A model generated the notes under the pieces. That model was not told the origin of the DNA. It worked only from the letters and a program-made list of their open reading frames with translations, and made no database searches. This document shows positions 29,889-38,114 of a stretch of DNA of 39,916 bases, in pieces; within the stretch, counting starts at the first letter, position 1; every line of letters begins with the position of its first letter. Source of the stretch: Microcaldota archaeon (GTDB lineage Archaea; Iainarchaeota; Iainarchaeia; Iainarchaeales; 1-14-0-10-31-34); the NCBI GenBank assembly GCA_018829335.1, contig JAHJUD010000054.1, forward strand, positions 1-39,916, in the 5' to 3' direction. A program made the position numbers and the translations under genes.

Positions 29889-30479
29889 GTGGTTGATTTG
29901 ATTGAGCAGAAAAAAGATGATGAAAAAAACAAAAAACAGCATGAACAGCCTGAAGAAATAGGAAAACAGGAAACTGACCTAAAACAAGCTAAAATAGAGG
30001 AATTAACTGAATTAGTCAAAAGAATTCAGGCAGAATTCGAGAATTTCAAGAAAAGAGAAGAAAAAGACAGAATGAAATTTGTTGAATACAGTAATGCAGG
30101 ATTAATGCTTGACCTGCTTCCTGTCCTTGATTCAATTGAATCAGGAGAAAAAAACTGGGATGAAAAAACAATCAACGCATTTGAACCAATAAAAAAACAA
30201 TTAACTGAAGTGCTCAAAAAAAACGGATTAAAAGAAATTAACTCAAAAGGAAAAAAATTTGATCCAGAAATCCATGACTGCTTAATGCAAGAACACAACG
30301 AAAAAAAAGAAGATTATGAAGTATTAGAAGAACTGCAGAAAGGCTATTTTTTGAAAGATAAAGTGTTAAGGCACTCAAAAGTTAAAATCAACAGAAAACC
30401 CGAAAAAGAGACAGAAAACAAACAAGAAAAAACTGAAGAAGAAACAGGAAACCAGAAAACCATGCCTGAAAAGGAGTGA
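29889..30479 (+). CDS. grpE: Nucleotide exchange factor GrpE
   Basis: Releases ADP from DnaK. The 196-aa protein has a long N-terminal coiled coil (LTELVKRIQAEFENFKKREEKDRMKFVEYSNAGLMLDLLPVLDSIE) and a beta-wing end domain (KGKKFDPEIHDCLMQEHNEKKEDYEVLEELQKGYFLKDKVLRHSKVKI), both standard. A Lys/Glu tail follows. The start is GTG at 29889; no ATG is suitably placed. It is first in grpE-ORF43-dnaK-dnaJ, an operon type archaea obtained from bacteria. Confidence 0.94.
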   Translation: MVDLIEQKKDDEKNKKQHEQPEEIGKQETDLKQAKIEELTELVKRIQAEFENFKKREEKDRMKFVEYSNAGLMLDLLPVLDSIESGEKNWDEKTINAFEPIKKQLTEVLKKNGLKEINSKGKKFDPEIHDCLMQEHNEKKEDYEVLEELQKGYFLKDKVLRHSKVKINRKPEKETENKQEKTEEETGNQKTMPEKE

Positions 30480-30484
30480 TTGAA

Positions 30485-30616
30485 ATGAAAGAAAAAAAAT
30501 TGCAGGAAGAATTAAATGATTTTGACGACGAGATTCCATTAGAAATCCCTGAAGAAATAAAGCCTGAAATAAGCGAAGAAGAAAAAAAATTAAGGTTTAA
30601 AGTTTATGCTAACTGA
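30485..30616 (+). CDS. 43-aa acidic protein between grpE and dnaK
   Basis: Too short for the ORF track. It has an excellent start context: AAGGAGTGATTGAA immediately before ATG, overlapping the end of grpE. The protein is rich in Glu, Asp and Lys (EELNDFDDEIPLEIPEEIKPEISEEEKK) with regularly spaced Pro-Glu-Ile units and ends RFKVYAN. No family is recognised. It fills most of the grpE-dnaK gap, so it is very likely translated; a small chaperone partner or a translated leader are both possible. Confidence 0.7.
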   Translation: MKEKKLQEELNDFDDEIPLEIPEEIKPEISEEEKKLRFKVYAN

Positions 30617-30655
30617 AATTCAAAATTTAGGAGCAATAATTAAAAAGGTGATAAA

Positions 30656-32533
30656 ATGAGTAAAGTGATTGGTATTGATCTCGGCACAAGTAATTCTGCA
30701 GCAGCAGTATTAGAAGGAGGAAAACCAAAAATAATTCCTTCAGCTGAAGGCGCAAGTTTGTATGGAAAAGCTTTTCCTTCTGTTGTGGCTTTTACAAAAG
30801 ACGGGCAAATGCTTGTAGGAGAACCGGCAAAAAGACAGGCAGTAAGCAATCCAGAAGGAACAATTACTGGCGCAAAAAGAAAAATGGGAACTTCATTCAA
30901 ATACAAAGCCCAAGGAAAAGAATATACCCCTCAACAGATTTCTGCTTTTATTTTACAAAAAATAAAAAAAGACGCTGAAAGCTTTTTAGGAGAAAAAATA
31001 GAAAAAGCAGTTATAACAGTTCCAGCATATTTTGACGACAACCAAAGACAAGCAACAAAAGACGCAGGAAAAATTGCAGGATTAGAAGTTATTAGAATTG
31101 TAAATGAACCAACTGCAGCATCACTTGCTTATGGATTAGACAAAAAAGGAAAAGACAGGAAAATTTTAGTGTTTGATTTTGGCGGAGGAACATTAGATGT
31201 AACAGTAATGGAATTCGGCGACGGAGTATTTGAAGTAAAATCAACTTCAGGAGACACTCAATTAGGCGGAAGAGACATGGACGAGGTTGTACAAAAATAC
31301 ATTATAGAAAAATTCAAAACAGAAGAAGCAGCAGACTTAACAAAAGACAAAATGGCAATGCAAAGATTAAATGAAGCAGCAGAAAAAGCAAAAATTGAAT
31401 TAAGCAATGTAATTGAAACAGAAATTAATCTGCCTTATATTACTGTAACACAAGAAGGCCCAAAACATTTAGTAATGAAATTAAACAAAGCAAAATTAGA
31501 AGAATTAGTTAAACCAATTGTTTCAAAATGCGAAAAACCAGTAAACCATGCTCTTGCAGACGCAAAACTTACTCCGGCAGAAATAGACAAAGTAATAATG
31601 GTCGGAGGCCCTACAAGAATGCCTATAGTACAAGAATTCGTGGAAAAAATCGTAGGCAAAAAAGTTGAAAGAGGAATTGACCCAATGGAATGCGTTGCAA
31701 TGGGTGCAGCAGTACAGGCAGGAGTATTATCAGGAGAAGTAAAAGATATTTTATTGCTTGATGTAACTCCATTAAGTTTGGGAATAGAAACTCTTGGAGG
31801 AGTTTTTACAAAACAAATTGAAAGAAACACTACTATTCCAACAAAAAAAAGCCAGATTTTTTCAACTGCAGCAGACAATCAGACTGCAGTAGACATTCAT
31901 GTATTACAAGGAGAAAGAACAATGGCTTCAGACAACAAAACTTTAGGAAGATTCCAGTTAATTGGAATTCCTCCTGCGCCTCGTGGGATACCTCAAATTG
32001 AAGTGACTTTTGACATTGATGCAAACGGAATAGTGCATGTAACAGCAAAAGACATGGGAACAGGAAAAAGCCAGAAAATTTCAATTGTTGCATCAGAGAA
32101 ATTAAATGAAACAGAAATAGAAAAAATGAAAAAAGAAGCAGAACAGTTTGCTGAAACAGACAAAAAGAAAAAAGAAGAAATAGACACAATTAATCAGGCA
32201 GATGCAATAGTATACCAGACAGAAAAAACTTTGAAAGACATGGAAGGAAAAGTTGACTCAAAAAAAATTCAGGGAATAAAAGATGAAGTAGCAGAACTCA
32301 AAAAACTGCTTGAACCAAAAGAAAAAGATGTTACAGCAATCAAAACAAAATTAGATGAAGTGAATAAATTATTTCAGGAAGCTTCAACTGAATTATACCA
32401 GAAAGCCTCTCAACAAGCACAAGGGCAAACAGGAGAAAAAGAAGAAAAAAACAAAGACGAAAAAGTAGTTGACGCAGACTATAAAATGGAAGACGAAAAC
32501 AAAGACGAAAAAAAAGAAAAAAAGAAAAAATAA
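30656..32533 (+). CDS. dnaK: Chaperone protein DnaK (Hsp70)
   Basis: ATP-driven protein-folding chaperone, 625 aa. ATPase domain markers: [68 protein letters not shown] and [13 protein letters not shown]. Linker [22 protein letters not shown] and the substrate domain ([43 protein letters not shown]) follow, with a helical lid and a Lys/Glu/Asp tail. The start has AGGTGATAAA. The large actinobacteria/proteobacteria-type ATPase insert is not examined further. Confidence 0.97.
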   Translation: MSKVIGIDLGTSNSAAAVLEGGKPKIIPSAEGASLYGKAFPSVVAFTKDGQMLVGEPAKRQAVSNPEGTITGAKRKMGTSFKYKAQGKEYTPQQISAFILQKIKKDAESFLGEKIEKAVITVPAYFDDNQRQATKDAGKIAGLEVIRIVNEPTAASLAYGLDKKGKDRKILVFDFGGGTLDVTVMEFGDGVFEVKSTSGDTQLGGRDMDEVVQKYIIEKFKTEEAADLTKDKMAMQRLNEAAEKAKIELSNVIETEINLPYITVTQEGPKHLVMKLNKAKLEELVKPIVSKCEKPVNHALADAKLTPAEIDKVIMVGGPTRMPIVQEFVEKIVGKKVERGIDPMECVAMGAAVQAGVLSGEVKDILLLDVTPLSLGIETLGGVFTKQIERNTTIPTKKSQIFSTAADNQTAVDIHVLQGERTMASDNKTLGRFQLIGIPPAPRGIPQIEVTFDIDANGIVHVTAKDMGTGKSQKISIVASEKLNETEIEKMKKEAEQFAETDKKKKEEIDTINQADAIVYQTEKTLKDMEGKVDSKKIQGIKDEVAELKKLLEPKEKDVTAIKTKLDEVNKLFQEASTELYQKASQQAQGQTGEKEEKNKDEKVVDADYKMEDENKDEKKEKKKK

Positions 32534-32637
32534 GGAAAAAAAGAACCGAAAAAATAAATTCAAATAAAAAAAGCAAAATCAGAAAAAGAAGAAAATAGTT
32601 GAAAAAAATTAAAAAGAAAAAAATAATTTAAAAACCC

Positions 32638-32714
32638 TCGCGAAAAAAAAAGGAAAGGAAAAAAAATAATTCAGGTTAAATTACTTTCCTTCCTTTTTTT
32701 TATTCTTTTCGCGA
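32638..32714. repeat. Long imperfect inverted repeat in the dnaK-dnaJ gap
   Basis: TCGCGAAAA at 32638-32646 pairs with TTTTCGCGA at 32706-32714. The pairing can continue through AAAAAGGAAAGG and CCTTCCTTTTTTT with a small bulge, giving about 20 bp. The right-hand TCGCGA is also one arm of hairpin H4 in the adjacent 92-nt element, so the two folds compete. The T-tract could terminate dnaK transcripts. Confidence 0.6.
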
Positions 32715-32800
32715 TTCCGCTCGCGAGCCACGGTGCACGCCGTAAAGGCGTGCTAGTCCAGCTTTATGCTGGACCTCGTGCTCAAACGGCGAAACGTTTG
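32709..32800 (-). repeat. 92-nt four-hairpin structured element, copy 2 (inverted)
   Basis: Reverse-complemented, this matches the element at 6110-6201 over exactly 92 nt with 10 substitutions and no gaps. The stems are kept by paired changes: H1 C-G for T-A at its base, H3 C-G for G-C and for T-G. Here the outer helix is better formed (CACG/CGTG plus GAG/CTC with one bulged base). It fills the gap before dnaJ, ending 11 nt before the dnaJ ATG, but in the opposite orientation to that gene. Confidence 0.85.
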
Positions 32801-32811
32801 CGTGACAGTTT

Positions 32812-33936
32812 ATGAGTGAGAAAAGAGAGTATTACGAAATTTTAGGATTAAAAAAAGGCGCTTCAATTCAAGAAGTAAAAGAAGCCTACAAAAAACTGGC
32901 AAAAAAATACCATCCGGATATATCCAAAGAAGAAAACGCAGAAGAAAAATTCAAAGAAGTATTAGAAGCTTATTCTGTTTTAAGCAATCCGCAAAAAAAA
33001 GAAAATTACGATAAATTCGGCCATGCGGCAGAAGGCTTTCAAGGATATGGCGGATTTGGAGGCCAAGGATTTGATTTTTCTGCAATGGACTTTGATTTCG
33101 ATGACTTATTCAAGAATTTTGGCTTTGGAGACATTTTTGGTTCAAGGCAGAGAAGAGGGCCAAGAAAAGGAGTTGACTTAAGGTTTGACTTAAGCATTGA
33201 ATTTGAGGAATCAGCTTTTGGAGTAAAAAAAGAAATTGAAATAGAAAGAATTGAAGCATGCGATAAATGCAGTGGTTCTGGATCAGAAAAAGAAGAAGAC
33301 CTGGTTTCTTGTTCTCAATGCAATGGAACAGGAATGCAGACTCACTCGCAAAGAACTCCTTTTGGAACATTTAATACAAGAACTACCTGCAGGAAATGCA
33401 GAGGAGAAGGAAGAACAGTAAAAAATCCCTGCACTAAATGCAATGGAACAGGAAGAATAAGAAAAAAAAGAAAAATAACTGTTGCAATTCCAGAAGGAAT
33501 ACAAAACGGTGCATATTTAAGATTAAGAAATGAAGGAAATGCAGGAGAAAGAGGCGCAGGAAACGGAGACTTATATGTTGTAATATTCATTGAACCCCAT
33601 GAATTCTTTAAAAGAGATGAAGCAGACATTTACGGAGAAGTGCCAATAACTTTTTCTTTGGCTGCATTAGGCGGAGAAATTGATGTTCCTACATTAAAAG
33701 GAAAAGCAAAATTAAAAGTCCCTTCAGGAACACAGACAGGAACAATTTTCAGATTAAAAGAAAAAGGAATAAAAGACATTGAAGAAGGCGGTTTTGGAGA
33801 CGAATACATTAAAGTTATTTTAAGGACTCCGGAAAAGCTTTCAAAAAAACAAAAAGAATTATTTGAGGAATTAAAAGAAGGGGAAAAAACAACAGAAAAC
33901 GGTTTTTTTAAGAAATTCAAGAAAGTATTTAAGTGA
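32812..33936 (+). CDS. dnaJ: Chaperone protein DnaJ (Hsp40)
   Basis: Co-chaperone that stimulates DnaK ATPase, 374 aa, type I. The J domain (residues 5-68) has the HPD motif in [12 protein letters not shown] Gly/Phe-rich linker ([21 protein letters not shown]) follows, then four CxxCxGxG zinc motifs ([32 protein letters not shown]), then the C-terminal substrate-binding and dimerisation domains. The ATG lies 11 nt after the structured element and has no good SD. Folding of that element may therefore influence expression. Confidence 0.97.
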   Translation: MSEKREYYEILGLKKGASIQEVKEAYKKLAKKYHPDISKEENAEEKFKEVLEAYSVLSNPQKKENYDKFGHAAEGFQGYGGFGGQGFDFSAMDFDFDDLFKNFGFGDIFGSRQRRGPRKGVDLRFDLSIEFEESAFGVKKEIEIERIEACDKCSGSGSEKEEDLVSCSQCNGTGMQTHSQRTPFGTFNTRTTCRKCRGEGRTVKNPCTKCNGTGRIRKKRKITVAIPEGIQNGAYLRLRNEGNAGERGAGNGDLYVVIFIEPHEFFKRDEADIYGEVPITFSLAALGGEIDVPTLKGKAKLKVPSGTQTGTIFRLKEKGIKDIEEGGFGDEYIKVILRTPEKLSKKQKELFEELKEGEKTTENGFFKKFKKVFK

Positions 33937-33940
33937 AAGA

Positions 33941-33952
33941 ATTAATATAAGA
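33941..33952 (+). promoter_or_regulatory. TATA-like promoter for the 191-aa membrane protein
   Basis: ATTAATATAAG is centred about 24 nt before the ATG at 33971 and no SD follows, so the transcript is probably leaderless. Confidence 0.5.
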
Positions 33953-33970
33953 AAAACTATTCTATTAAAG

Positions 33971-34546
33971 ATGATTCCAGAAAAAATAAAGAAAGAGTTT
34001 AGAATCGGCTTTGTGATTTTTGCCTTGATTATTTTAATAAGCTATTATCTGATTTTAGGAGAAAGTCCTTTTTTTGATTCATTAGAAGCAAGAATTTATT
34101 TTGTTTTGATGGTTACTTCAATGGTTGTTTTTGCTTCACTTCTGGAAAACTATATTGGATGGAACAATAAAAGACCTGAAAAATTAAAGGAAAGATTCAA
34201 GCAGATTACTTTCCTGCTTTCAGTTCCATTTCTTTTTCTTGTGTTAACCAACTGGGGTTATACGTTTTTTTTAATTCTTTTAATGGGAATTCCTTTAGGG
34301 CTTTCAATAGCTGAAGGGATTCCAATATTCCATTACATTAAACCAACAGCAAAAAAAGTGTTATTGGCTTTTGCTGTATTTGCATTGCTTTATTTTACTG
34401 CAAAAACATTTTATTCAATTAAATTACTGGATAAAGAAACAGTTTATGTTTTTCTGATAAGTTATATGGTTTCAAGCATTCTGGCTAATTTCTTTTATGT
34501 AATCAAAAGAGCGAGAAAAAGTTTTAATAAGAAGAAAAGACAATAA
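33971..34546 (+). CDS. Multi-pass membrane protein, unknown
   Basis: The 191-aa protein has about five or six hydrophobic helices (about 12-29, 40-58, 75-92, 93-108, 122-140, 150-170) and a basic C-terminus (KRARKSFNKKKRQ) that should be cytosolic. No conserved catalytic motif is visible and I do not recognise a family. It appears to start a transcription unit with the next two genes (176-aa protein and bud32). Confidence 0.7.
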   Translation: MIPEKIKKEFRIGFVIFALIILISYYLILGESPFFDSLEARIYFVLMVTSMVVFASLLENYIGWNNKRPEKLKERFKQITFLLSVPFLFLVLTNWGYTFFLILLMGIPLGLSIAEGIPIFHYIKPTAKKVLLAFAVFALLYFTAKTFYSIKLLDKETVYVFLISYMVSSILANFFYVIKRARKSFNKKKRQ

Positions 34547-34560
34547 TATGAAGTGATTAA

Positions 34561-35091
34561 ATGAAAACAAGAGGAAAATTATTGCTAGTGCTTCTTGCAG
34601 CATTAATACTTTTATATTTTGTTTACGTTGAAGGAATATTCAATGTAGTTTCATTTGAAAATGGATTAGAAAAACTAAGTGCAATAGACCAGGAATTTGA
34701 ATTAGAAGGAAAACTTGTTCCAGCACAAAAAGAAAAAATAAGCCAATACAACACAAAACTGGTTGACCTGGAAACAGAATTAAGCAAAAAAACATCAAAT
34801 GAAGACATTAAGGCATTAAATTACTTGATTGATGCAAGAAAAGAACTTGTTTTAATGCAGCTGAATTTAATTGAATTCCAGGAAACAAGAGAATGCTCAA
34901 GACAACTTGAATTAATTGACTCAATAATGAGTTCAGCAGTTTCAGCAAGAGATTCAGTGCAAAACTACCTTACAAATTATTCTTCTTTTTCAGACAAAAC
35001 AACAGAATGGAATCAAAACGTTTTAGATACAACAAATTCTGTTGAGCTTTCATTCAGGGAATTGCAGGAAAGCATTTCACAAACTTGTTAA
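34561..35091 (+). CDS. Signal-anchored coiled-coil protein, unknown
   Basis: The 176-aa protein has an N-terminal membrane helix (RGKLLLVLLAALILLYFVYV) and an outside helical domain (LVPAQKEKISQYNTKLVDLETELSKK, DIKALNYLIDARKELVLMQLNLIEF). Two cysteines, one in RECSRQ and one at the last position, could form a disulfide or a dimer link. No family is recognised. AAGTGATTAA sits just before the ATG. It lies between another membrane protein and bud32. Confidence 0.7.
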   Translation: MKTRGKLLLVLLAALILLYFVYVEGIFNVVSFENGLEKLSAIDQEFELEGKLVPAQKEKISQYNTKLVDLETELSKKTSNEDIKALNYLIDARKELVLMQLNLIEFQETRECSRQLELIDSIMSSAVSARDSVQNYLTNYSSFSDKTTEWNQNVLDTTNSVELSFRELQESISQTC

Positions 35092-35114
35092 GCTTTTTCA
35101 CTTAAACTGTTTTT

Positions 35115-35717
35115 ATGAAAAAGCTTGTATTTGAAGGCGCAGAAGCAAGAACATATTTAACTGAATTCGATGGAAGACAGGCAATAGAAAAAAAAAGAAT
35201 CCCAAAAAAATACAGGCACAAAAAACTTGATGACAAAATAAGAAATACACGGACAAGAGATGAAGTTAATTTGCTTCACAAAGCAAAGCTTGCAGGAATA
35301 AGGACTCCAGTAATTTATTCAGTAGACAAAAAAAATTCAGTTATTGTAATGGAATACTTAAAAGCAAAAAAACTCAAAGAACAAATTAATTCAATGAAAA
35401 TAAAAAATTTCAGCCAAACAGGAAAAGAAATTGCATTGCTTCACAAGGCAGGAATCGTCCACGGAGATTTAACCACAAACAATATTCTTTTAGAAAAGGA
35501 AAAACTCTTTTTCCTTGATTTTGGGCTTGGATTTAACTCAAATAAAATAGAAGATTTTGCTGTTGACTTGCTTGGATTCAAAAAAACTTTTCTTTCAGGC
35601 AATCCTGAAAAAAGAAAAGAATGGAAGGAAATAGAAAAAGGCTATTGTTTCTGGGAAAAAAGAAAAGAAGTTATTGGCAGGATAAAAGACATTGAGAAAA
35701 GGGCAAGATACCTTTAA
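35115..35717 (+). CDS. bud32: KEOPS subunit Bud32, atypical small kinase/ATPase
   Basis: The 200-aa protein lacks most of the C-lobe of ordinary kinases, as is normal for Bud32/PRPK. Visible: EKKRIPKKYRHKKLDDKI, RTRDEVNLLHKAKLAGIRTPVIY, hinge IVMEYLKAKKL, catalytic loop GIVHGDLTTNNILL and the metal site FFLDFGLGF. It supports t6A synthesis with Kae1 (23522), and is a separate gene rather than a Kae1 fusion. Cgi121 is not seen in the window, and Pcc1 is not recognisable. Confidence 0.94.
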   Translation: MKKLVFEGAEARTYLTEFDGRQAIEKKRIPKKYRHKKLDDKIRNTRTRDEVNLLHKAKLAGIRTPVIYSVDKKNSVIVMEYLKAKKLKEQINSMKIKNFSQTGKEIALLHKAGIVHGDLTTNNILLEKEKLFFLDFGLGFNSNKIEDFAVDLLGFKKTFLSGNPEKRKEWKEIEKGYCFWEKRKEVIGRIKDIEKRARYL

Positions 35718-35780
35718 ATCAGACTAATGTATAAAGACGGAAGAAAAAAATAAATAATAAAAAAATCAAGAATGTTTAAC

Positions 35781-35806
35781 ACAAGCTTGGCATGCGTTAA
35801 GCTTGT
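35781..35806. repeat. Inverted repeat upstream of the HTH-DUF488 cassette
   Basis: ACAAGCTT at 35781-35788 and AAGCTTGT at 35799-35806 are exact reverse complements with a 10-bp spacer, in a 200-nt gap. It could be the end of the bud32 transcript or an operator for the downstream HTH-containing gene. The surrounding sequence is noticeably less A-rich than the rest of the window, like the cassette itself. Confidence 0.55.
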
Positions 35807-35878
35807 CATCCCCTAATTTGTATGTTGCAACGATTGATTAACCTATGATTATTGTTTCAGCGGCAATGCGGTCTCCCA

Positions 35879-35892
35879 AATAGTTTATTAAT
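35879..35892 (+). promoter_or_regulatory. Possible promoter of the HTH-DUF488 cassette
   Basis: TAGTTTATTAATGA is centred about 29 nt before the first ATG of ATGATG at 35915-35920. There is no SD, so a leaderless start is likely. Confidence 0.4.
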
Positions 35893-35917
35893 GAGTTTTC
35901 CGATTCTGTTGTATATG

Positions 35918-36745
35918 ATGTATAACAGGCAGAAGCTTTTGCTGCAGGTTGTTAATAGTATGGCAGAAAAAGGAATTTCTTCCAAAACATTTTTAGTGAA
36001 AGCTGTGTTCTTGTTGAGGCAAAGGCTTGGATTTGAAAGCATTGGGTATGACTTCTTTCCATACAAGTATGGCCCTTTTTCTAATGTAATTTATGAGGAT
36101 TTTACTGCCTTAGAAAAAGAAGGCTTGTTTGATGAAGCTAATCTGTGCTTGACCAAAAACGGGAAAACTTTTGTTGATTCATTAAAAAAAAGCAATGAAG
36201 TTTCTTCTGAAATACAAGGCATTCTTTCCAATTTTTCCGGCACCTTAAAAATAAAGAGTTTTGTTTATGAAAATTACCCGGAGTTTACTGTCCGCAGCAC
36301 TTCCCAAAAAAAAGAGGCAGTAAAAGAAAATGGTTTTTGTTCCATTGGTTATGAAGGCAAGACCATTGATTCTTTTTTGAATGAATTAATCCAGCATAAT
36401 GTTTCCTTGCTTGCTGATGTAAGGCAAAATGCCTTTAGCATGAAAAAGGGATTTTCCAAGAGCCTGTTGAAGAATTACCTTGAAAAGGCAGGCATTGCTT
36501 ACCTGCATTTTCCTGAACTTGGCATTGAATCTGAAAAAAGAAAAGGCCTGAATTCTGCTGCAGATTACAAGGAATTATTTGAGGATTACAGGAAAAACCT
36601 GCCTGCAAAAAAAGAGAAAGTTGCAGAGGTTAAGGAATTAAGTAAAAGTGAAAAAGTTGCTTTGATGTGTTTTGAGGCTGACAAGAATTTTTGCCATCGC
36701 GGGGTTTTAGCAGATTTCTTAAATGCAGAGGTTGTTCACATTTGA
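35918..36745 (+). CDS. HTH (SocA/Panacea-like) - DUF488 fusion protein
   Basis: I place the start at ATG 35918 (MYNRQKLLLQVVNSM) or the ATG just before it; the 22 residues upstream in the track look spurious. Residues 1-90 resemble the SocA/YwgA-like region (SIGYDFFPYKYGPFSNVIYEDFTALEKEGL). Residues 135-275 are DUF488: CSIGYEGKTIDSFLNELIQ, LLADVRQNAFSMKKGFSK, YLHFPELGIESEKRKGLN and MCFEADKNFCHRGVLADFL with the Cys/His/Arg cluster. The DUF488 function is not established. Codons use AAG, GGC and CTT far more than the neighbours, a sign of transfer. The stop overlaps the partner gene. Confidence 0.82.
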   Translation: MYNRQKLLLQVVNSMAEKGISSKTFLVKAVFLLRQRLGFESIGYDFFPYKYGPFSNVIYEDFTALEKEGLFDEANLCLTKNGKTFVDSLKKSNEVSSEIQGILSNFSGTLKIKSFVYENYPEFTVRSTSQKKEAVKENGFCSIGYEGKTIDSFLNELIQHNVSLLADVRQNAFSMKKGFSKSLLKNYLEKAGIAYLHFPELGIESEKRKGLNSAADYKELFEDYRKNLPAKKEKVAEVKELSKSEKVALMCFEADKNFCHRGVLADFLNAEVVHI

Positions 36746-37509
36746 AGGAAAAAATCCTGGTTCTCGCAAAAACATATCCAAATCTTAGCAGGAAGTATGT
36801 TGAAACAGTGTGTGTTGCAGGAATCACTAATAAAGGGGAATGGAGGCGCCTTTACCCGATTCCTTTCAGGAAGCTTCCTTTTATTCAGCGTTTTAAAAAG
36901 TTTGAATGGATTGAAGTTGAAACAATAAAAAACACTAAAGAGAAGCTACAGCGAAAAGAATCCTGCAAGGCTGATGCTGGCTCAATAAAGGTTTTAGGCA
37001 ATGTTGGAACGGGTTTTAATCGTAAATGGAATGAAAGAAACCGGCTTTTGCTTTCTCATGTGAATAAATCCCTTGAAGACTTGGAAGAGCAAAAGAAAAG
37101 CAGGAAAGTTTCCTTGGGGTTAATCAAGCCTGCTGAATTAATGGATTTTACTTTGACTCCTTTGGAGGAATGCCGCGACTGGGAAAAAGATTTAATTAAG
37201 GGAACACAAAAAACATTATTTGGGAATTATAATTCTCCATTAGACCGGATTCCATGGAAGTTTTCCTATGTTTTTAAGTGCAATGATTCAGAATGCAAAG
37301 GGCATTGTTTGATGTGCGAAGACTGGGAACTTCTTGAATCATGGCGTTCTTGGAAAAACAAGTACCAAAACGAAACTCTTTTGTGGGAAAAAATAAAGCA
37401 AAAGTATTTTGAATGGATGAAAAACAGAAACCTGCATTTTATTGTTGGCACTGAATCAAGATTCAACAAATTTCTCATAATCGGGCTTTATTATCCGCCA
37501 AAATTGTAA
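36742..37509 (+). CDS. Partner of DUF488 protein, Cys/His-rich, function unknown
   Basis: Start chosen as TTG 36742, overlapping the upstream stop (TTGA), which gives MKEKILVLAKTYPNLSRKYVETVCVAGI, a sensible N-terminus; the track start at 36691 lies deep in the upstream gene. The 255-aa protein has an N-terminal part with RRLYPIPFRKLPFIQRFKKFEWIEVE and a C-terminal part with CNDSECKGHCLMCEDWELLESW (a likely zinc site), then FIVGTESRFNKFLIIGLYYPP. From memory, similar proteins often accompany DUF488 genes in genomic islands, but no function is known to me. Its codon use matches the DUF488 gene. Confidence 0.75.
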   Translation: MKEKILVLAKTYPNLSRKYVETVCVAGITNKGEWRRLYPIPFRKLPFIQRFKKFEWIEVETIKNTKEKLQRKESCKADAGSIKVLGNVGTGFNRKWNERNRLLLSHVNKSLEDLEEQKKSRKVSLGLIKPAELMDFTLTPLEECRDWEKDLIKGTQKTLFGNYNSPLDRIPWKFSYVFKCNDSECKGHCLMCEDWELLESWRSWKNKYQNETLLWEKIKQKYFEWMKNRNLHFIVGTESRFNKFLIIGLYYPPKL

Positions 37510-37537
37510 CCCATTTTTTATGCAGATGTGGTGAAGG

Positions 37538-37560
37538 CCCGAAAAAAGCTATAAAAACCT
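37538..37560 (+). promoter_or_regulatory. TATA promoter of the uS15-eS1 operon
   Basis: CGAAAAAAGCTATAAAAACC is a near-ideal BRE plus TATA (TATAAAAA at 37550-37557). The predicted transcript start near 37580 leaves a leader of about 80 nt that ends with AAAGGAGTAGATTT before the TTG start of uS15. No stable leader structure was found by eye. Confidence 0.7.
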
Positions 37561-37658
37561 AATGTTTCAGAAATAATAGTATACAAGCATTTGATTAGTG
37601 CTGTTTTTTAATGCATTTTTTTGTTGTTAAAAATTATTGTGTAAAGGAGTAGATTTAA

Positions 37659-38114
37659 TTGGCTAGAATTCATGGAAGAAGCAAAGGAAAAAGCGGTTCA
37701 AAAAAACCGGTAAAAAAAATTCACCCTGAATGGGTTGAATTAAAACCAAAAGAAATAGAAGAAAAAGTGGCTGAATTAGCACATAAAGGCAATACTGCAG
37801 CAGAAATAGGAAAAATTTTAAGGGATGTTTATGCTGTTCCGTCAGTGAAAACTGCAACAAAAAAGAAAATTCAGAAAATAATTGAAGACGCAGGAATAAA
37901 ACAGGATTTTCCAAGAGACTTGCTTAATTTGATTAGAAAATCAGTGAATGAAAAAAAGCATTTTGAATCAAACAAGCATGACAAAACAGCCCAAAGAGGT
38001 TATAGGTTAACTGTTTCTAAAATCAGAAGATTAGCGAAATATTATTCAAAAAAAAGAAAAATCCCTGAAGGCTGGAGATATTCAGAAGAAGAAGCAGAAC
38101 TAATGGTGAAATAA
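37659..38114 (+). CDS. rps15: 30S ribosomal protein uS15 (S15)
   Basis: The 151-aa archaeal uS15 has an extended N-terminus (ARIHGRSKGKSGSKKP, PEWVELKPKEIEEKVAELAHKG) and the core KHDKTAQRGYRLTVSKIRRLAKYYSKKRKIPEGWRY. The start is TTG; the SD AAGGAG lies at a suitable distance and no ATG precedes the conserved MARMH-like start. The stop overlaps the next small ORF (TAATG). Confidence 0.95.
   Translation: MARIHGRSKGKSGSKKPVKKIHPEWVELKPKEIEEKVAELAHKGNTAAEIGKILRDVYAVPSVKTATKKKIQKIIEDAGIKQDFPRDLLNLIRKSVNEKKHFESNKHDKTAQRGYRLTVSKIRRLAKYYSKKRKIPEGWRYSEEEAELMVK

Noticed and set aside
36691-36741. Upstream part of the 272-aa ORF beginning inside the DUF488 gene
   Set aside because: The TTG at 36742 overlaps the DUF488 stop and gives a natural N-terminus; the upstream 17 residues duplicate coding sequence in another frame without a ribosome site.
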